Source: Aspidiotus rigidus
Lineage: Eukaryota > Arthropoda > Insecta > Hemiptera > Diaspididae
Reading direction: 5' to 3'
DNA length: 64,000 nucleotides
Assembly: GCA_035079385.1 (NCBI GenBank)
Contig: JAVHKY010000056.1
Coordinates: 2,480,001-2,544,000, forward strand
The notes beneath the pieces were generated by a model. That model did no database searches. It had not been told where the DNA came from and saw only the letters and a program-made list of their open reading frames with translations. The position numbers and the translations under genes were made by a program. Positions 23,822-36,639 of this stretch are shown in pieces. Each line of letters starts with the position of its first letter. Positions within the stretch are counted from its first letter, which is position 1.

Positions 23822-23905
23822 CAGGCATTTCATGAACTGTCTGAAGAGTTCTTGACATTTTATGGAGTGACTGAAAATTGTCAGTCACTTCATGAAATGT
23901 CAACC
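23822..23905. repeat. Cluster of palindromic GGCATTTCATGAAATG motifs (right cluster)
   Basis: GGCATTTCATGAACTGTCTG, TTGACATTTTATGGAGTGAC and CAGTCACTTCATGAAATGTC occur within 85 bases. They match the cluster at 22.1 kb and bracket the integrase fragment. Confidence 0.5.
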
Positions 23906-23961
23906 CAATAAATCAAGATTTGAAATGCCAGCTTTAAACGATTTGCCTGTAACATATACAC

Positions 23962-24101
23962 TAAAAAAAAAAAGTTTAGCAAAAATTGCTGAAAAATGGC
24001 GAATGAAACTAATGTACAGTACGAAGATCGAAATGACGCTAAATACGTCCATTCCTCTCTTTTTTACTAATTTAACAGCGATTTTTGCTAAACTTTTTTT
24101 C
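23962..24101. mobile_element. Short foldback (AAAAAGTTTAGCAAAAATTGCTG arms)
   Basis: AAAAAGTTTAGCAAAAATTG (23969) is reversed at CAGCGATTTTTGCTAAACTT (24076-24096). Arms are about 26-30 bases with two mismatches and a 75-base centre. MITE-like; no clear target duplication. Confidence 0.65.
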
Positions 24102-24104
24102 CAT

Positions 24105-27100
24105 GGCATTACACATTTTTCTTTTGAGTAGGTAGGTACCGCGTACGAGCACTATGAATTACACACGTCAACATGCAAAAAAGATTATTATATTTTATCA
24201 TTTTCTTCTAACACTCGTACACGCGAATACTAAGTTTCCGCGCACAATTTATATTTAATGTTCAATGTACCTACATTGGATATTATGCAGATCTATTATC
24301 CCTCCGATGAACTTTTCTTCCCCGATAAGAACCATTCATCTTTTTTATACGCGAAATTTACTTTTCCAATTCTGCGCGCACATTGTGTAACCGAGCTTTT
24401 GTATATGTGAGTATTATTGATTCGCCGAAGCAAACCTTTATTGTGATAAATAATTGTATTGCGTTGATAGGATTGTTGCGGGAAATTACCTTTGTATTGA
24501 ACATCATTTCTCACTAAATTACGCGTATAGGTACGTACAATGCACGGTAATTCGTTTTACGGGATAATTTGCGTTATTATATTCATACACACAAGTTACC
24601 GGTGTATTATGTACTTTTAGCTCACGGATCGTACAACAGTATTTAAGAACAGAAACATGAACTTCATTCATATACGTACCTTTATTACCTGTTACCTTAG
24701 ATGATTTTATTTGTAGTAGTAATTTGCTGCAAATCTTCTGTTTACTGTCGCTTTCTTCTTTATTATTCTAGGTTTATATCGTATTACGTATTATATGATT
24801 ACAAGCAGAAATGCTTATACGCACCTAACCCAAGCCTTTAAAATTCGATGATTCCCCTCCACTTGTCCAATTACTCATTCTCATCTATTACCCTATCTAT
24901 TCTCTGATTTCTGACCCTCCTTAAGAGGCCCTCTCCATCACTTCAATATTTTCTTTCATTCTCAACGCTTATCCTGTACGTAGATACCACGCCATGAGAA
25001 ACTTTCTCAACTCACTGGATCTACAAAAATCAAACACTTCCACACTTCCACACCCACATCCACACAAATATATTCTCAGTAACTTGTGACCCAACTGCCC
25101 GCATTGTAACACAGAACTATATTTATCAACCGGTTCCGATCATTCAGGCGCCGATGATTAGGCACGACATTCATTATGCCGCTGCATTCATTTAGGCGGC
25201 AGGGCGTTCTTCAGCTTCAGAATGTGTCTGTTCAGACTGAACGTATTTTTGTGACATAATTAGCCTACATCCGGCTCCCTCTGCAATTATATCTACAGGA
25301 GTAATAGTTTGAATTTGCGAAGATTTCTCTTAAGATGGTTCGCCTGAATTATGGTACTGCAGCAAAAATGTCTACATGAATAAAATATATTTTGTAGAAC
25401 TTGCACGAATTGGTCGGTGACCAATGATACCGCAGTTCCCTTTATTACTTGCTGAGGCACACTTGTGCGCGTTGGTTTCAAGTACCTATCTAAATTATAG
25501 AATTTTTTAATTAGCGAAATCGAGACAAGGTTTAGTGTATTTGTATTTTTAAGCAATTTTGTCCGATTTCGTCAAAGTGAGGAACTTCAATTCATACCTA
25601 TAGATTCTACGATGAAAAGATGTAGCCAAAAAAATCTAACTTCCATCCCTCGTCACGGCTTCAAAAGGGGGAGTTTTTCATATTCAACCCCCCTTTCAAT
25701 AATTCTGCACTAGTAGGAAGCCACAACGACATTCAAAATCTGAGTAAAATTGGTACCATACGAACGGAGCCCATTCGTTCAAAAACGGCTCCTCTCCTAT
25801 ACAATTTTGTCTGAGCACTTTAAGAAATAAAAATTTGCAATACAGGAATTTTTTTTCTAAAAAAGAGAAAAAATTACATTATAGGTACTCATTAATCTCG
25901 TACTCCTATTGAAATTTTCCAAGACTTTCTTCAAAGTAAGATTAGGCCTTGACTTGTGCTCGAATTTTTTCAAAATTTAGATGATAAACAAAAGACACAA
26001 TAGAATCAATGCAAAAAAAAAGACACAATACTTACGTGCGGGGGTAATATTAGAAGAGGGGGAGGGGAGGTTTGTTGGCAAAATGAAAAATTCGAGCGAC
26101 GAAGTAGTCAAATTTTTCGCTGGAGTTTTTCATTTACCAACAACGCCCCCTCATTTAAATGATAAACTCCCCTAAATGAAGATAAAACCTTTAGCCTGAC
26201 ATACATTCATTCCTTTATTTCTCGTTACTGTTGAATATTCTTGTTTATTTTAACAGAAGATGTAGATGCTTCCATGCACCCGGCTTCATATTTTTCTTCG
26301 AAGATCTTCTGTAATCATTTATAGTATACGAGTAGATTGTTCTTTCCACGTTGACGAAATTGAAATGAAATACGGAATGTTGATGAGATTGTATTGTTTG
26401 TAGGTATAGATATTCTCTCTGATGAGGGACGAATGTTGGCTATTATGTGATTTTAAATTAGATATTTGCGATTTTTGTTGACCGAAGTGCTCAATATCGA
26501 ATGGAGCAAGCTTTTAACTGATACGGATGCAGGAGCGGAGTCTTCTCATTCCCGCTGTCGAATTAGAATAAAGTAGTTTTATTTTCTTTGGTAATTTTCT
26601 GGTAAATTGGAAAATATTTCTCGGTCTTTGATATAAAAACACTTGAAATGAAAACGAGGAACGTATTACACACGAACCTTCTATTCGTTTTTTATGAATG
26701 TGACGTTTTTCGCGCTTTATCATTTCTGTATTTTGATTAAAGCTGAAATATTTCAATTTTATTTCATTATTCCATCATTTTCTTTAGACTAAAATTGGCT
26801 TCGATCCTCTCACGATTTCTTAATAGAGGGTGAATACTGCGCTTACACAGGGTACGTATCGCAGATTTATCAATTATAGCGTAAGTATTCTCCGACTGAC
26901 GGCCAAAAATTGAAGTGAATTAAACGATATAAGCGTGTATTTGAACGATTTCCTTCTTTTACGGATGTATCGTACTACACCCTAAGCTCGTATGAGAAAA
27001 CAACAAGAACTGTGTAGTATAAAGTCGAAAAGAAAACCGAACACACGAATAAAAAAGTATAATAAAGGGTATGTAGTGCAGTGTAGCCTACGTTCACGTT

Positions 27101-28910
27101 CGTATTCGTGGTATTGTCTCGTTCGACGACGGCGAGGTACTGCGGCAACGTATGCGTCGCGCGCGTATTATACTCGTATATTTTTGCCGCCTTCACCGTC
27201 ACAGGAATTCACAAACGAAAAACACATGCACGTACTATACGAGATTCGCCCGTGTCGATGCGGTCCCAGATCGCATTTGACTCGTGGTAGGCGCGACGCG
27301 GGGGAAGGGGGTCAGAAACGAAACGAAAGAATGGTTCTTGGGGTATTCACAAATAATAAATACGTTCATACCAACGGTTGTATGCACTGATTCCATTGAA
27401 AAGAGGGACTCGAAGAATTAATTAGTCTGTTAGCACTTTTAAACTCGCCTTTTTCTAACTCTCGCTCTCTTTCTTCGTCCCGTCACTCCTTATTTCTTTC
27501 TTCTATTCTTTTCCATTCATTATGGTATTATTATTATTATTACTACTACTACCACTACTATTACTATATTATTATTTTCATTGTAAAAGGCGAAACAGCG
27601 AGAGGAGGAGGACGTGAGGGAGGAGGAGGCAACAATTTCGTCTGAATACTTGTCACAAGTCCCTCGAAAGTGTTAAATGAAACTCGATCGAGTTTTTTTT
27701 TCTTCCTTCCTTCTCTTTTTTGTCGCGCCACTCCGAGAGGAAGTCGTTTGCCTTAATTTATATTTCTTGTTTTGTTTTCATTTCATTATTTCTCACCATT
27801 TATATGCAGTATAAAAAGTATACTATACGTTCGTTATACTTTCGATTTTTAATTGTTTTCTTATATACTTACGCCGGCGTACAAAGAAAGAAAAACGAAT
27901 AATGAAAGAGTTAATAGAATAGTTATATAGAGAAACGTTAACCCTATTACGCGGTGCTGTACAGTATTTTCTTTTTTGTCGTCACGACTCGAATCTCGTC
28001 ATCGCCGCGATAAAACGCTTGCCTTTGTTAATTTTGTTATTATTTTAACGATACGGCGTATTTTATTTGAATGACGACGGTATGAAAAAACAAAAGGAAG
28101 GATGACGAAAAGAATAGAATGCTAAGAAATAAAGAGAAAATTGAAAACAAAAAAAGAGATCGAATTCTGATGAAAAAGGCGAGTATCAAAAGAAACTTTT
28201 GGAAATAGAAATTTTCACTCAAGTACCTACGAATTGTAAGCGTTCAAGCGCAAGAGTACGAATCGTATACGATATACAAGTTCGACGACAGGGAAATCAA
28301 TTCTTGTAATATTACAAATACGAACGTAAGACGGAGGCCATATTATTTACGACCCGTCAAAAGTTCAGTCTACCCAGTACCCACCTTTTGCCTACAAGTT
28401 GTCCGCTAGTTCTAGCCATGAGAAAGGACAGAAATCAGGCAGAAATGAAACTTGGCATCAGTATTGTTGATGACCCCTCTCTGAATATCCTCCCAAGAGT
28501 CCTGATGAATCCGAGATGAGTTTCATCCCTGATGAAGGGTCTAAATTTGGAGCAAATGTTGATTTATCGACTGTATTTCATATCCACGAAGTCCCAGGGG
28601 TGCCGTGAGCCCCCTAGGCCAATGAAGAAACCCCCCTCAAACTTTAATTTCTTGTAGCTAAAAAGAAAAAAAAAAAATTAAATTATAAGGCCCCCCTAAA
28701 ACGAGTAGGAAGAATCATCTTCATAAAAATGGCCTCACAGCACCCCTGAGTCCTACAAAAAAAATGTCCAAATGAAAGATATTCTCCATAAAATTATCTA
28801 CAAAACATAAGTCACTCGACTTTTTTCGCTACAGTGCATAGAAATGCCGCAAGAGAGCGCACAAATGCAAATATCAACACTTGAATGCTACAATGCAAGC
28901 GCTAGATTGG
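24105..28910. other. No gene recognised; CpG-rich patch at 27.07-27.33 kb
   Basis: The patch at 27.07-27.33 kb (CGTCGCGCGCGTATTATACT; GATGCGGTCCCAGATCGC) carries a 132-residue basic frame with no domain recognised. It looks like unique regulatory or 5' exon sequence. TTA/CTA trinucleotides occur at 27.53 kb. Confidence 0.3.
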
Positions 28911-29944
28911 TTGTTTTCCACTGAATACGTATTTAATGCAGTGAATTAATGTAAATATACAACAGGAATGAATCAATGTGAAAATATTATTATAAAAAAA
29001 AGTACAGTACACTACGAATTCTGCCTATCCTAATGCGCATAAAATAACTTATGTCTAGTGCGACCTAAACCTTGGTGTAATGCGAAAATAATGCACAGGC
29101 TGGTCAACTTTTCATTTTTAATGCATTTTGGACTTCTTTTGGGCGCATTTACTCATCTCAGTGCTTCCGTGAATTTTTTATGTACTTATTAGTTCTAAAA
29201 AATGTGCTCAAACCCACCAAAATCATGTATTTGGGAACCTTTGCAGCAAATTTTCAGCATATTTTAGTCCAAATGTACTACATATTTTTTTTTATGCATC
29301 ATCATTATTTGACTTGACCTCTGTGTACCTAGTACAAACCTCGGTAAAGTGCAAATTTTGTTCAATCGCTTCACTTTCACTATATTGGAATTTCACTATT
29401 ATGAAAAAAAACAAAAAATTGTTGACCAATTTTGTCCAGAATGCTGAGTTGCAAAATATTTTAGATAAGCTGTGCTCATATTTCTAGAAGACTCCAAGCT
29501 TTTAACAAGTTCCAATTAACAACGGAAAATGAACAAATGGAAATGAAAATTACTCGAAACTATCTAAGAGGTAACTCAAAAATTAAAATCAATAGGCATT
29601 TTAATTTTGTGTTCATTCAATTTGAATGAACTTTTTCTAAGACGGATTTAGATTTGTATATTGGGGCTCTCGCCTTGGTAGACCAACATGATTTCAACAA
29701 AAACAAGACTGAGTCGTCATACGTTTCAGTATCTCTTTGTTTTTTTTTCTTCTCCTTGACTTTAAGTTGACTGAAATTCTTTTTTTTTTTTTTTTCAAAA
29801 AAAGAGAAGCTTTTTCTTCTACTAAGGATCTATTTTTTTTTATGTCAAAATCTGGAAACCAAGAGATCTGCACCTTCTTGTTCAACTCAGGTCTGGAGCC
29901 TTAGAAATTTGTTAATTAATTAATTTTTTTTTGCCTGTCAATTC

Positions 29945-30235
29945 TAGATCTAATTGAAACAAGAAGATGAAGAGCTTTGGTTTCCAGATCTTGACATCGA
30001 AAAAAATCTAAATTTCTTGAGCTCTAGATATTGATATTAAAAAATGCTTCCAACTTCAAAAAAAAAAAAAAAAAAAAAAGAAAAGATGAATTTTCATTAC
30101 CTTAGAGTCAAGGGAAAGAAAAAGCAAGAGACCCAGACGTTGAGGCACCTTGTTCTTTTGCAGATGTATAGAAACTCTTGGTTTGCTGAGGCAAGAGCGC
30201 CAAAAAAGTTTTCTACCAAAGCACATTGTGGCGTC
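29945..30235 (+). repeat. Third copy of the inner unit of the 2.8-kb inverted repeat
   Basis: TTTCCAGATCTTGACATCGA and GAGACCCAGACGTTGAGGCA and GTATAGAAACTCTTGGTTTG run in the same order and strand as 31050-31290 (TTTTCCAAATCTTGACATTA, GGGACCCAAATACTGAGATG) and oppositely to 29640-29900. Confidence 0.6.
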
Positions 30236-30295
30236 ACAATTCAAACTACATCTTCTATGTAAAAAATTATTCAACAGGACAGTTTTAACAAATAG

Positions 30296-30424
30296 AAAAA
30301 ACTTTATTTAATGAATTTCACGGCATTACCGTCCGCAATTTTGTAGGACGTGGCCTACAAGATTTTCCGCTTCGAAATTGTGGACGGCAGTCAATGCCGT
30401 GAAATTCATTAAATAAAGGTTTTT
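30296..30424. mobile_element. MITE-like foldback, 46-50-bp arms
   Basis: AAAAACTTTATTTAATGAAT (30296) and onward through the CACGGCATT and CGTCCGCAATTT blocks is repeated in reverse at 30375-30424. The loop is about 33 bases. It sits in the centre of the larger inverted repeat. Confidence 0.8.
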
Positions 30425-31694
30425 AAAACACGCATGCATCGTAAGTACGTTTTTGCGAAACGATTTTCAGTGACGTAGGTAACGATTTTCACCGTTAGCA
30501 CGGAGCGTGTGAAAAAAACGAAATAACGTCACCGATGGTCTTTTACACACGGAAAACCGTTGCGAAAAAACTATGACGTAAAAATGCCGCACGAAAACGT
30601 ATACTTCCGATGTAGAAATTTGTCTTCAAAGTATTTGTGTTTTAAAGCCTTGTACAGTACAAGTGTTGTAGGTGAGTTATTGTAGGTGAGTCTTTATAAC
30701 TCACCTACGCCACATGTACTGTAAATAGCCATTCTACATAATTCTATTTTTCATCAATCACTTGAAATTTTATTTTTGCAGAGCATCTCTTGAAATTCTG
30801 TGCAGTTATGGCAAGTTTTATTGTTGCATGGCATTATTCAAATTTTTGTGAAGTCTTCGAAAAAATTTCCTCTTCCCTACCTCAATAATAGTGGCATACC
30901 TACCGCATATATTTTACTACTGTGAAGACTGTTATTATACTTTTTGATTGAATATTATGTCTCAATTTCTTCAGTTGTGGATCTTGACAGACAAAAATAA
31001 CAAAATCTCTTAGGTTCTAGATCTGAGTAGAACAAGAAAATACGGCTCCTGTTTTCCAAATCTTGACATTAAAAAAATGTAGATCTCTTCAGCTCTGGAT
31101 CTTGGTAAAAGAAAAAGCTTCAGATCCCCCCCCCCGAAAAATCCATTATCTTACAGTCAAAAAGAAAAAAAAGAAACCAAGGGACCCAAATACTGAGATG
31201 TATGGCAACTCAGTTTTGCTTTATTATTATTATTTTTTTGGAAAATGCATAAAGGCTCTCGGCTGGCCACGACAAACAGCTCCAAAAAGATGAACAGATC
31301 TAAATCCGTCTAAGAAAGAATTTTCACGAATTGAAAGAAACAAAATTAGTTCATTTCAATTTTTGAGTTACCAATTGAATAGTTTCGAGTAATTTTCATT
31401 TCTATTTTTTCATCTTTTGTTGTTATTTTGAAGTTTTTAAAAGCTTAAAGTCTTCCTGAAATATGAGTACAGCTCATCTAGAACGGTTAAACTGGAAATA
31501 CAAGGAAACAGGAAAATTTTGCAACTCAACATTTTAGACAGGATTGTACAAAAAATTCTTGTTGTTCATCATACTTTTTTATAATACATCTATTATTGTC
31601 CTTTCATCCCAAAAATTCACATTGATTCATTACTGTTACACGTTTGCGTTTATTCAGTGCATTAAATACGTATTCAGTGAAATACATAATCAAT

Positions 31695-34145
31695 TGGAAT
31701 TACTTTCTTAAAAAGTGTCGTTTTATCAAAAAATATAGTGAAATTCAACGAATGTTGAAATCACGGAAAATTCGTCTAATCTCCGGGTGCTAGATCATAG
31801 CTAGCGTACTCACTCGCATTTATGATAAAAGATGAAAAGAACATTACACATTCGATACTCGTCTGTTTCCTTCGGTACAACGACCGATCTCTGTAGTGTA
31901 AAAACGATCTCATGATATTTAGTTCGTTCAACATACTTCTTGTAGATGGCACCACGAGCTACAAAAACCAAAAGCCTCGCTCAATCCTCGAAACGCTTCA
32001 AAGGCAATTTTTTTAATAATTTTCAACTGAACAGTTTCACGTCGTTAACAATGTAGTGGCGTAGATAAGGGGGAGGGGACTACGCGGCTCTTACCAAGCA
32101 ATTTTATTATCACGATGAGAATTTTTTTTCTTTTTTGTTTTCTCTTTTAATGATAGCTCTACCCGAGGAAAAGATATCCTCATTTCCCCTCATCTTAAAA
32201 TCATATTTACACCTCTGTAGATCGTTTAGGAAAATTTTTAATGTTCAATTTTGCGACAAAAATTCTTCTCAGACTATTGACTTTTTTTGAAATTATGAAC
32301 GAGTGACAAAAGTGAAAGTATTTGACTATAGCGGAGATATTTTACCGATTTTTCGAGGAAAAAAAAAAAGAAAGAAAGAAAGAACTAGGAAGGTACTGCC
32401 TTCGGTAGTACTTTCAAAGGTGGTGGGAGGGAAGGACCCGGATGTGACTTTTTTCGACATTCAAAAGTGTATGGACTTGAAAACGCGAAATTCATAAGTA
32501 TATATAAGTACCTAGGATCACCATCTTCATCATTATTATTATCATTAGTTCTTTAAATTATATTTAGTGCTGTCCCGGAACTGGCCAATCTGTGTTGGGC
32601 AGCACTAATATACAATAAATATTTACACAGTATGCGTGAAAATTTCGTCAACAGTGGCATAGTCAGGTAGTTGCGAGAGGGAAAGATTCCCTTTCTCTCC
32701 CACCTCCCTCCTCTAAACTGAAAAATTTGCGACGTATGGTCTTATAAAGTCCCCCAGCTTTTTCAAGTCTCCCAAACTAGTTCACCAACTCCGTCTTTCT
32801 TTTTGTGCTTGTTGTGTTTTTAGTCATCTGTCTGTATTATTCAAAATATAAAATTTTTAAATGAAGCACAGATGTTAAGTGAAAATTGTCGAATATTTCA
32901 CCGATGTAACAGCCTAGCGTTCTTATATTTTACTTGTTTCCATACACACACATAAAACTGAAAAAAAAAAAAAAAAAAAATCGTACATAGGAAACATTTT
33001 GGTAGGCTACATGCATTTTCAGATTGAAAAAATTTGAATACATTCGTATAACCGGTACATTTCTTCTGATATTTTCCAAGATAATTATAGTGAATTTAAG
33101 AATAAGTGCGCTCCGTCGCCTCTGCAAAACCGTAAGAGAATGTAAAACAAGCTTTGATTTTTTTGTTTTCTTTCTTTTTATTCCTCTTTCGAAATTTTAT
33201 TAATAATAACAAACGGGTTCTTTCACAAAAATAATTCAATTCCGACTGATGATGGTGTAAAAAATGTAAGTAAAGTGTTCAATGTTCGTACGTAAGCTTT
33301 TGAAGTTTCTTGTTTTTGTGTCGGTTTTATTTCATTTCATTTTTTGCGACGCGTGTCTAATTTTCGCTTCAAAAGCAGTCTTTCATTGAAAAATGAAAAT
33401 AATAAGAACGAAGTTCTATAGTCAGTGTTGGCAGTTATTCACTCGGATGCTTTTGCGACACCTTTACTTTGTGCCGTGACCGCATATGTATACATAAAGA
33501 TTCTAGGCTCTTTTTTTCTTTTTCTTTTTCTTTTACGTTTGCGTTAGCTCGATTCATTTTGACTGCAAGTGCATACTTTGTATTACGTATATACGTATAC
33601 AGTAAACATGGAGCAAAGAACTGAATAAATACCGTAATTTGCTCGTTGTAGGTACTCAAATTAATAACATAAAATGAAGCGCATATGGTGAATGTGATGC
33701 GTTAAAATACGTGTGTGCAAATACAATAATATTATACCGTAAGTGTGTATGAAAATAGCGAACCACGTAATACTGCATCAGTGTGGGTACGTACTGTGGA
33801 TGCAAGATCATAATAAGAGTAGGTACTCGTAATATAATAGCTGCATTCCGTGTATTGTTAATACTATATGCCACCGCGCCGTGTAAATATCGGTATAAAT
33901 CAGTTTTTTAAACTTCGCGTGCAGCGACACGATGCGATGCAACGATTTGACGTACGTATATGAACGAACATTAAGGCACAATAATTCACGAATGACTAGG
34001 AGCTTTTGAAAATTTTTGTTCGGTTGTAGTCTATCTATACCTAAGAAGAAGAAGAAGAAAAAATGTTCCGCAACACACGAACTTCTATGATGGAAGAACC
34101 CAAACACATAGGTACCCAGAACACCCTGAAGACATCCCAACCTTC
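31695..34145. other. No gene recognised except the small hairpin at 32.57 kb
   Basis: AT-rich with poly(A) at 32959. Frames on the minus strand at 33.4-34.1 kb are unsupported. Confidence 0.3.
32565..32607. repeat. Short hairpin TAGTGCTGTCCC / GGGCAGCACTA
   Basis: Arms of 11-12 bases around a 20-base loop in AT-rich sequence. It may be the 3' UTR hairpin of a lost retroelement or a small MITE; nothing coding adjoins. Confidence 0.4.
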
Positions 34146-34149
34146 TTTA

Positions 34150-34540
34150 ACGAGGAGAATTCTCTACTTACTATACCGAAAAAATGAGATACCAGGAATC
34201 CAGCAAATTACAAGCCTATAGCATGTTTACCTAATGCCTATAAAATTTTTACATCTTACGTGGCCCAGAAGATCCAATAGTATTGCACATCAAACAATCG
34301 AGTTATTGAAGAACAAAAAGAATCTAGGAAGAAGACATATGGATGTAAAGAGCAGCTAGTAGTAGATCAACTCATTCTCGGACAAACGCAAACAACTAAA
34401 AGAACAACTACCGGAAGGCATAATTATGATTCTACGCCACATATCTGGTTAATAAAATATCTGCGACGGCATAAAATACAACCAAAGATAATAACGTGCC
34501 AGCAAAGTGTAATGGAAAAATTGTCAAAAATTATCCGCCT
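34150..34540 (+). pseudogene. Non-LTR retrotransposon reverse transcriptase fragment (fingers), decayed
   Basis: One plus-strand frame with two stops reads NPANYKPIACLPNAYKIFTS, then EEQKESRKKTYGCKEQLVVD, then HNYDSTPHIWLIKYLRRHKI. These match the LINE RT blocks NYRPI-CLP--YKILT, EQKG-R-GSYGCKEQL-ID and DYKKAYDSVPHSWLI. The DYKKA segment holding the catalytic Asp is deleted, so it is inactive. This piece corresponds to the part of the protein upstream of what survives at 7.6-8.7 kb, so the two may come from one family. It stops at about 34540, beside the 3' end of the hAT-type pseudogene on the other strand. Confidence 0.72.
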
Positions 34541-34599
34541 CCATACCCATTCAACCCTGCAGAGGAATTACTTACTCTTCCACAATGATTCACTTAGTT

Positions 34600-36637
34600 T
34601 GTTATAGTTTCGCCTGGCACTAAATCCGTCATCATATCTACTCAATGAAACGCCTACTTGATTCAACATCCGTGATAACAAAGGAACTGTTTCGCGAGTC
34701 GGTAAGAGTTAAATTCATTTGAGAAAAACCTCGTTCACATTCTGCTTTTGTGGTAGGAAGTATATTCAGTGTTCTCAAGAGGTCCGACGAGGGATTTTGT
34801 GAGCGCAAGTCAACAATAGAATCAAATTCAGACAGATTAAATTGACGCGCCACTCTTTCACCTGTTCTTCTCCCTCATTTGAATCATGGTTTTCTGTACG
34901 CAGTACTTCGTCAATAATCTGTAAAAAGCATTAATGACTTGCAAAGAAAATGAAAATCAAAATGTACATTCAGAAGAAATGTAAGAATTTCTTACTTTCA
35001 AATCAGCAAGTAAGGAACTGTTGAATGGGTCACTGAACAAACGTTGGCGCATTCTGTCAATTAAACCTTGCAGGAATTGAAGCCGATTTATTCCTCCTGA
35101 GTGAGTCACTGTGATCTTCACCCCCTCATGTTCTCCTCTCTGTATGGCATCCGAAATTTGTTTCTCTTTTTCACCTCGTTGTGCCTTCAGACTCTCGAGG
35201 ATGCTAATTGTTCTGTCCATTTCCGAATGGGCTTTCATCAAATTAGTAGACCTGGATTGCAGAACACATGACAGCAGGCTAAGTTCAGCAAGGACATCGT
35301 AAAAAAGGGCATGTTCTTCAAGGAAAGTAGAAGATTGCAACTTTCTTGTTATGCCTTTTTCTGTAGCACCTGTGCCTTTGCTCATGTGTGCATAGAGTCC
35401 TCGGTAATCTTCCCACACACTTTTAACAGTCCGGTAACTACTTCCTGACCAACGAACATCCAAAATGCGACCAATTTTCCTCATTTCAGCTCCAACCTGG
35501 GCACAACTCTCTGCCAAGCCTCACAGTTTTTCGGACTCTGATGGTAATAAGTATACAGTTTGCCTATGAAAGCCTGGAAATGGGAGACGCCTGTACAGTC
35601 CTTTACAACATCTCGAACCGACAATTCAATACAATGGCACAAACAGTTCCACAAAAAGAATCCCTTTATCTTCTCACTGAGTAATTCACCCTACTCCAGC
35701 ATTTTTCCCAGTCATCACAGCAGCACCATCACTCGCAAATGCAACCCAGTTCTTCAAAGCAAAAGACATTGGTATGCCAGCACGGTCTAAATGAGTCAAT
35801 AAGGCATTCACAATGCTTTCAGCATCTTGTCCATCAAGTTCAATTAAAGTGAGGAATGCTATCATAGGATACTCGCCACCAAAGTATGATAGAATGTCTA
35901 CAATTAGCGTGCATTTAGTGCTCACAGTGGTTGATTCGTCCACCAATATGCTGAATTTTGAATTAGATTGAATGAGACTGGAAATAAGGCGTCTGCGCAT
36001 CTCCCCTGCTATGGTATGAACAATCCGTGTGGTGGTCTGTCGACTGTGTAAAGTAGTCCCCATATCTAATCATTGAATTGCTGTAGCTCAACTAATTCTT
36101 CAAACTGCAGAAAGGGTCGATGATTTTTCGCTAAGCAGTACGCCGTTCTAAAAATCCTCTGATTGACATTCATGACTTTATCGGATACATGCTCAAACAT
36201 TGTTTCCAATATTTTCTCGCTTCCCTTGTGCATGATGTTTTCTGCTAAAACATATACCTCAGCCTCCGCATGCTTCTTTATTTTACTTCGCAGTGAAGCC
36301 AGCTGATTAATTCGATTGCTCCCAGCTGCTTGGACAAAAAATTCGGTCCATTCCTGTGAAACTCGTATTTTTTTCGCAGCACTTCTTTCTTGAAAGTGCA
36401 CATCACTTTTGCCTTCGGTACAAAATGAACAGCCAAATTTACCTCCTCGCCAGCTCAACCATGGATTTTTCATTTGGAAGTCTTGAGCTTGTGCTGCACT
36501 CCATTGTTCAGGCCAAGTTAAGGTAGTTGATATATTGGCTTCCAGAACTGAAGGAGAGTCATTTCTAGAAATAACTTTCGTCTTTCACTCTCACCCGAAA
36601 AGAAATCATCCAGTGGACCACGTTTAAAACTAGACAT
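34600..36637 (-). pseudogene. hAT-type transposase-derived gene (KIAA1586-like), frameshifted
   Basis: Read on the minus strand from an ATG at 36637 (MSSFKRGPLDDFF). After one frame change comes W-EQWSAAQAQDFQMKNPWLSW with a zinc-binding CSFC (about 36560-36410), then EWTEFF and a SLRSKIKKHAEAEVY block. At 36063-35686 is the transposase core: SILVDESTTVS (first acidic motif), FASDGAAVMTGKNAGVG (second), and after another shift a WNCLCHCIELSV, the C--H motif. GRILDVRWSGSSYRTV follows. The C-terminal dimerisation region lies at 34853-34638: ILPTTKAECERGFSQMNLTL. At least four one-base shifts break it (for example near 36066, 35690, 35518 and 34870). This is the layout of the KIAA1586/ZMYM-like hAT family. 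Whether it was a transposon or a domesticated gene cannot be told. Confidence 0.82.
34897..34969 (-). other. Probable intron inside the hAT-type pseudogene
   Basis: After LLADLK the minus strand reads GTAAGAAATTC, a good donor, and later a pyrimidine-rich CTTTTTACAG acceptor, then ATTATTGACGAAGTACTG (IIDEVL). Removing this segment of about 80 bases joins two stretches that both look like family sequence, whereas reading through gives a stop. Positions are approximate (donor near 35000, acceptor near 34920). This is inference from splice-site form and reading frame. Confidence 0.45.
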
Positions 36638-36639
36638 TA

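Larger units (their letters stand above)
28912..31690. mobile_element. Large imperfect inverted repeat of 2.8 kb
   Basis: The outer left CACTGAATACGTATTTAATG (28919) is found reversed at about 31650-31672. Inside, matching blocks in opposite orientation include AATGAATCAATGTGAA, TTTCTAAGACGGATTTAGAT (29634 against 31300) and GAAAATTACTCGAAACTAT (29545 against 31385). The left arm carries an extra 400 bases (about 28990-29410). The centre holds a further inverted copy (29945-30230) and a small foldback at 30296-30424. No protein is recognisable. Confidence 0.72.

Noticed and set aside
26992..27390. 132-codon basic frame in a CpG-rich patch
   Set aside because: Arg/Ser-rich with no motif and a second frame overlapping it. 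CpG richness lowers stop frequency. Kept only as a possible regulatory patch.
33244..33262. CTGATGATGG box resembling the 13266 motif
   Set aside because: No CGAAA follows and no stem can be drawn.
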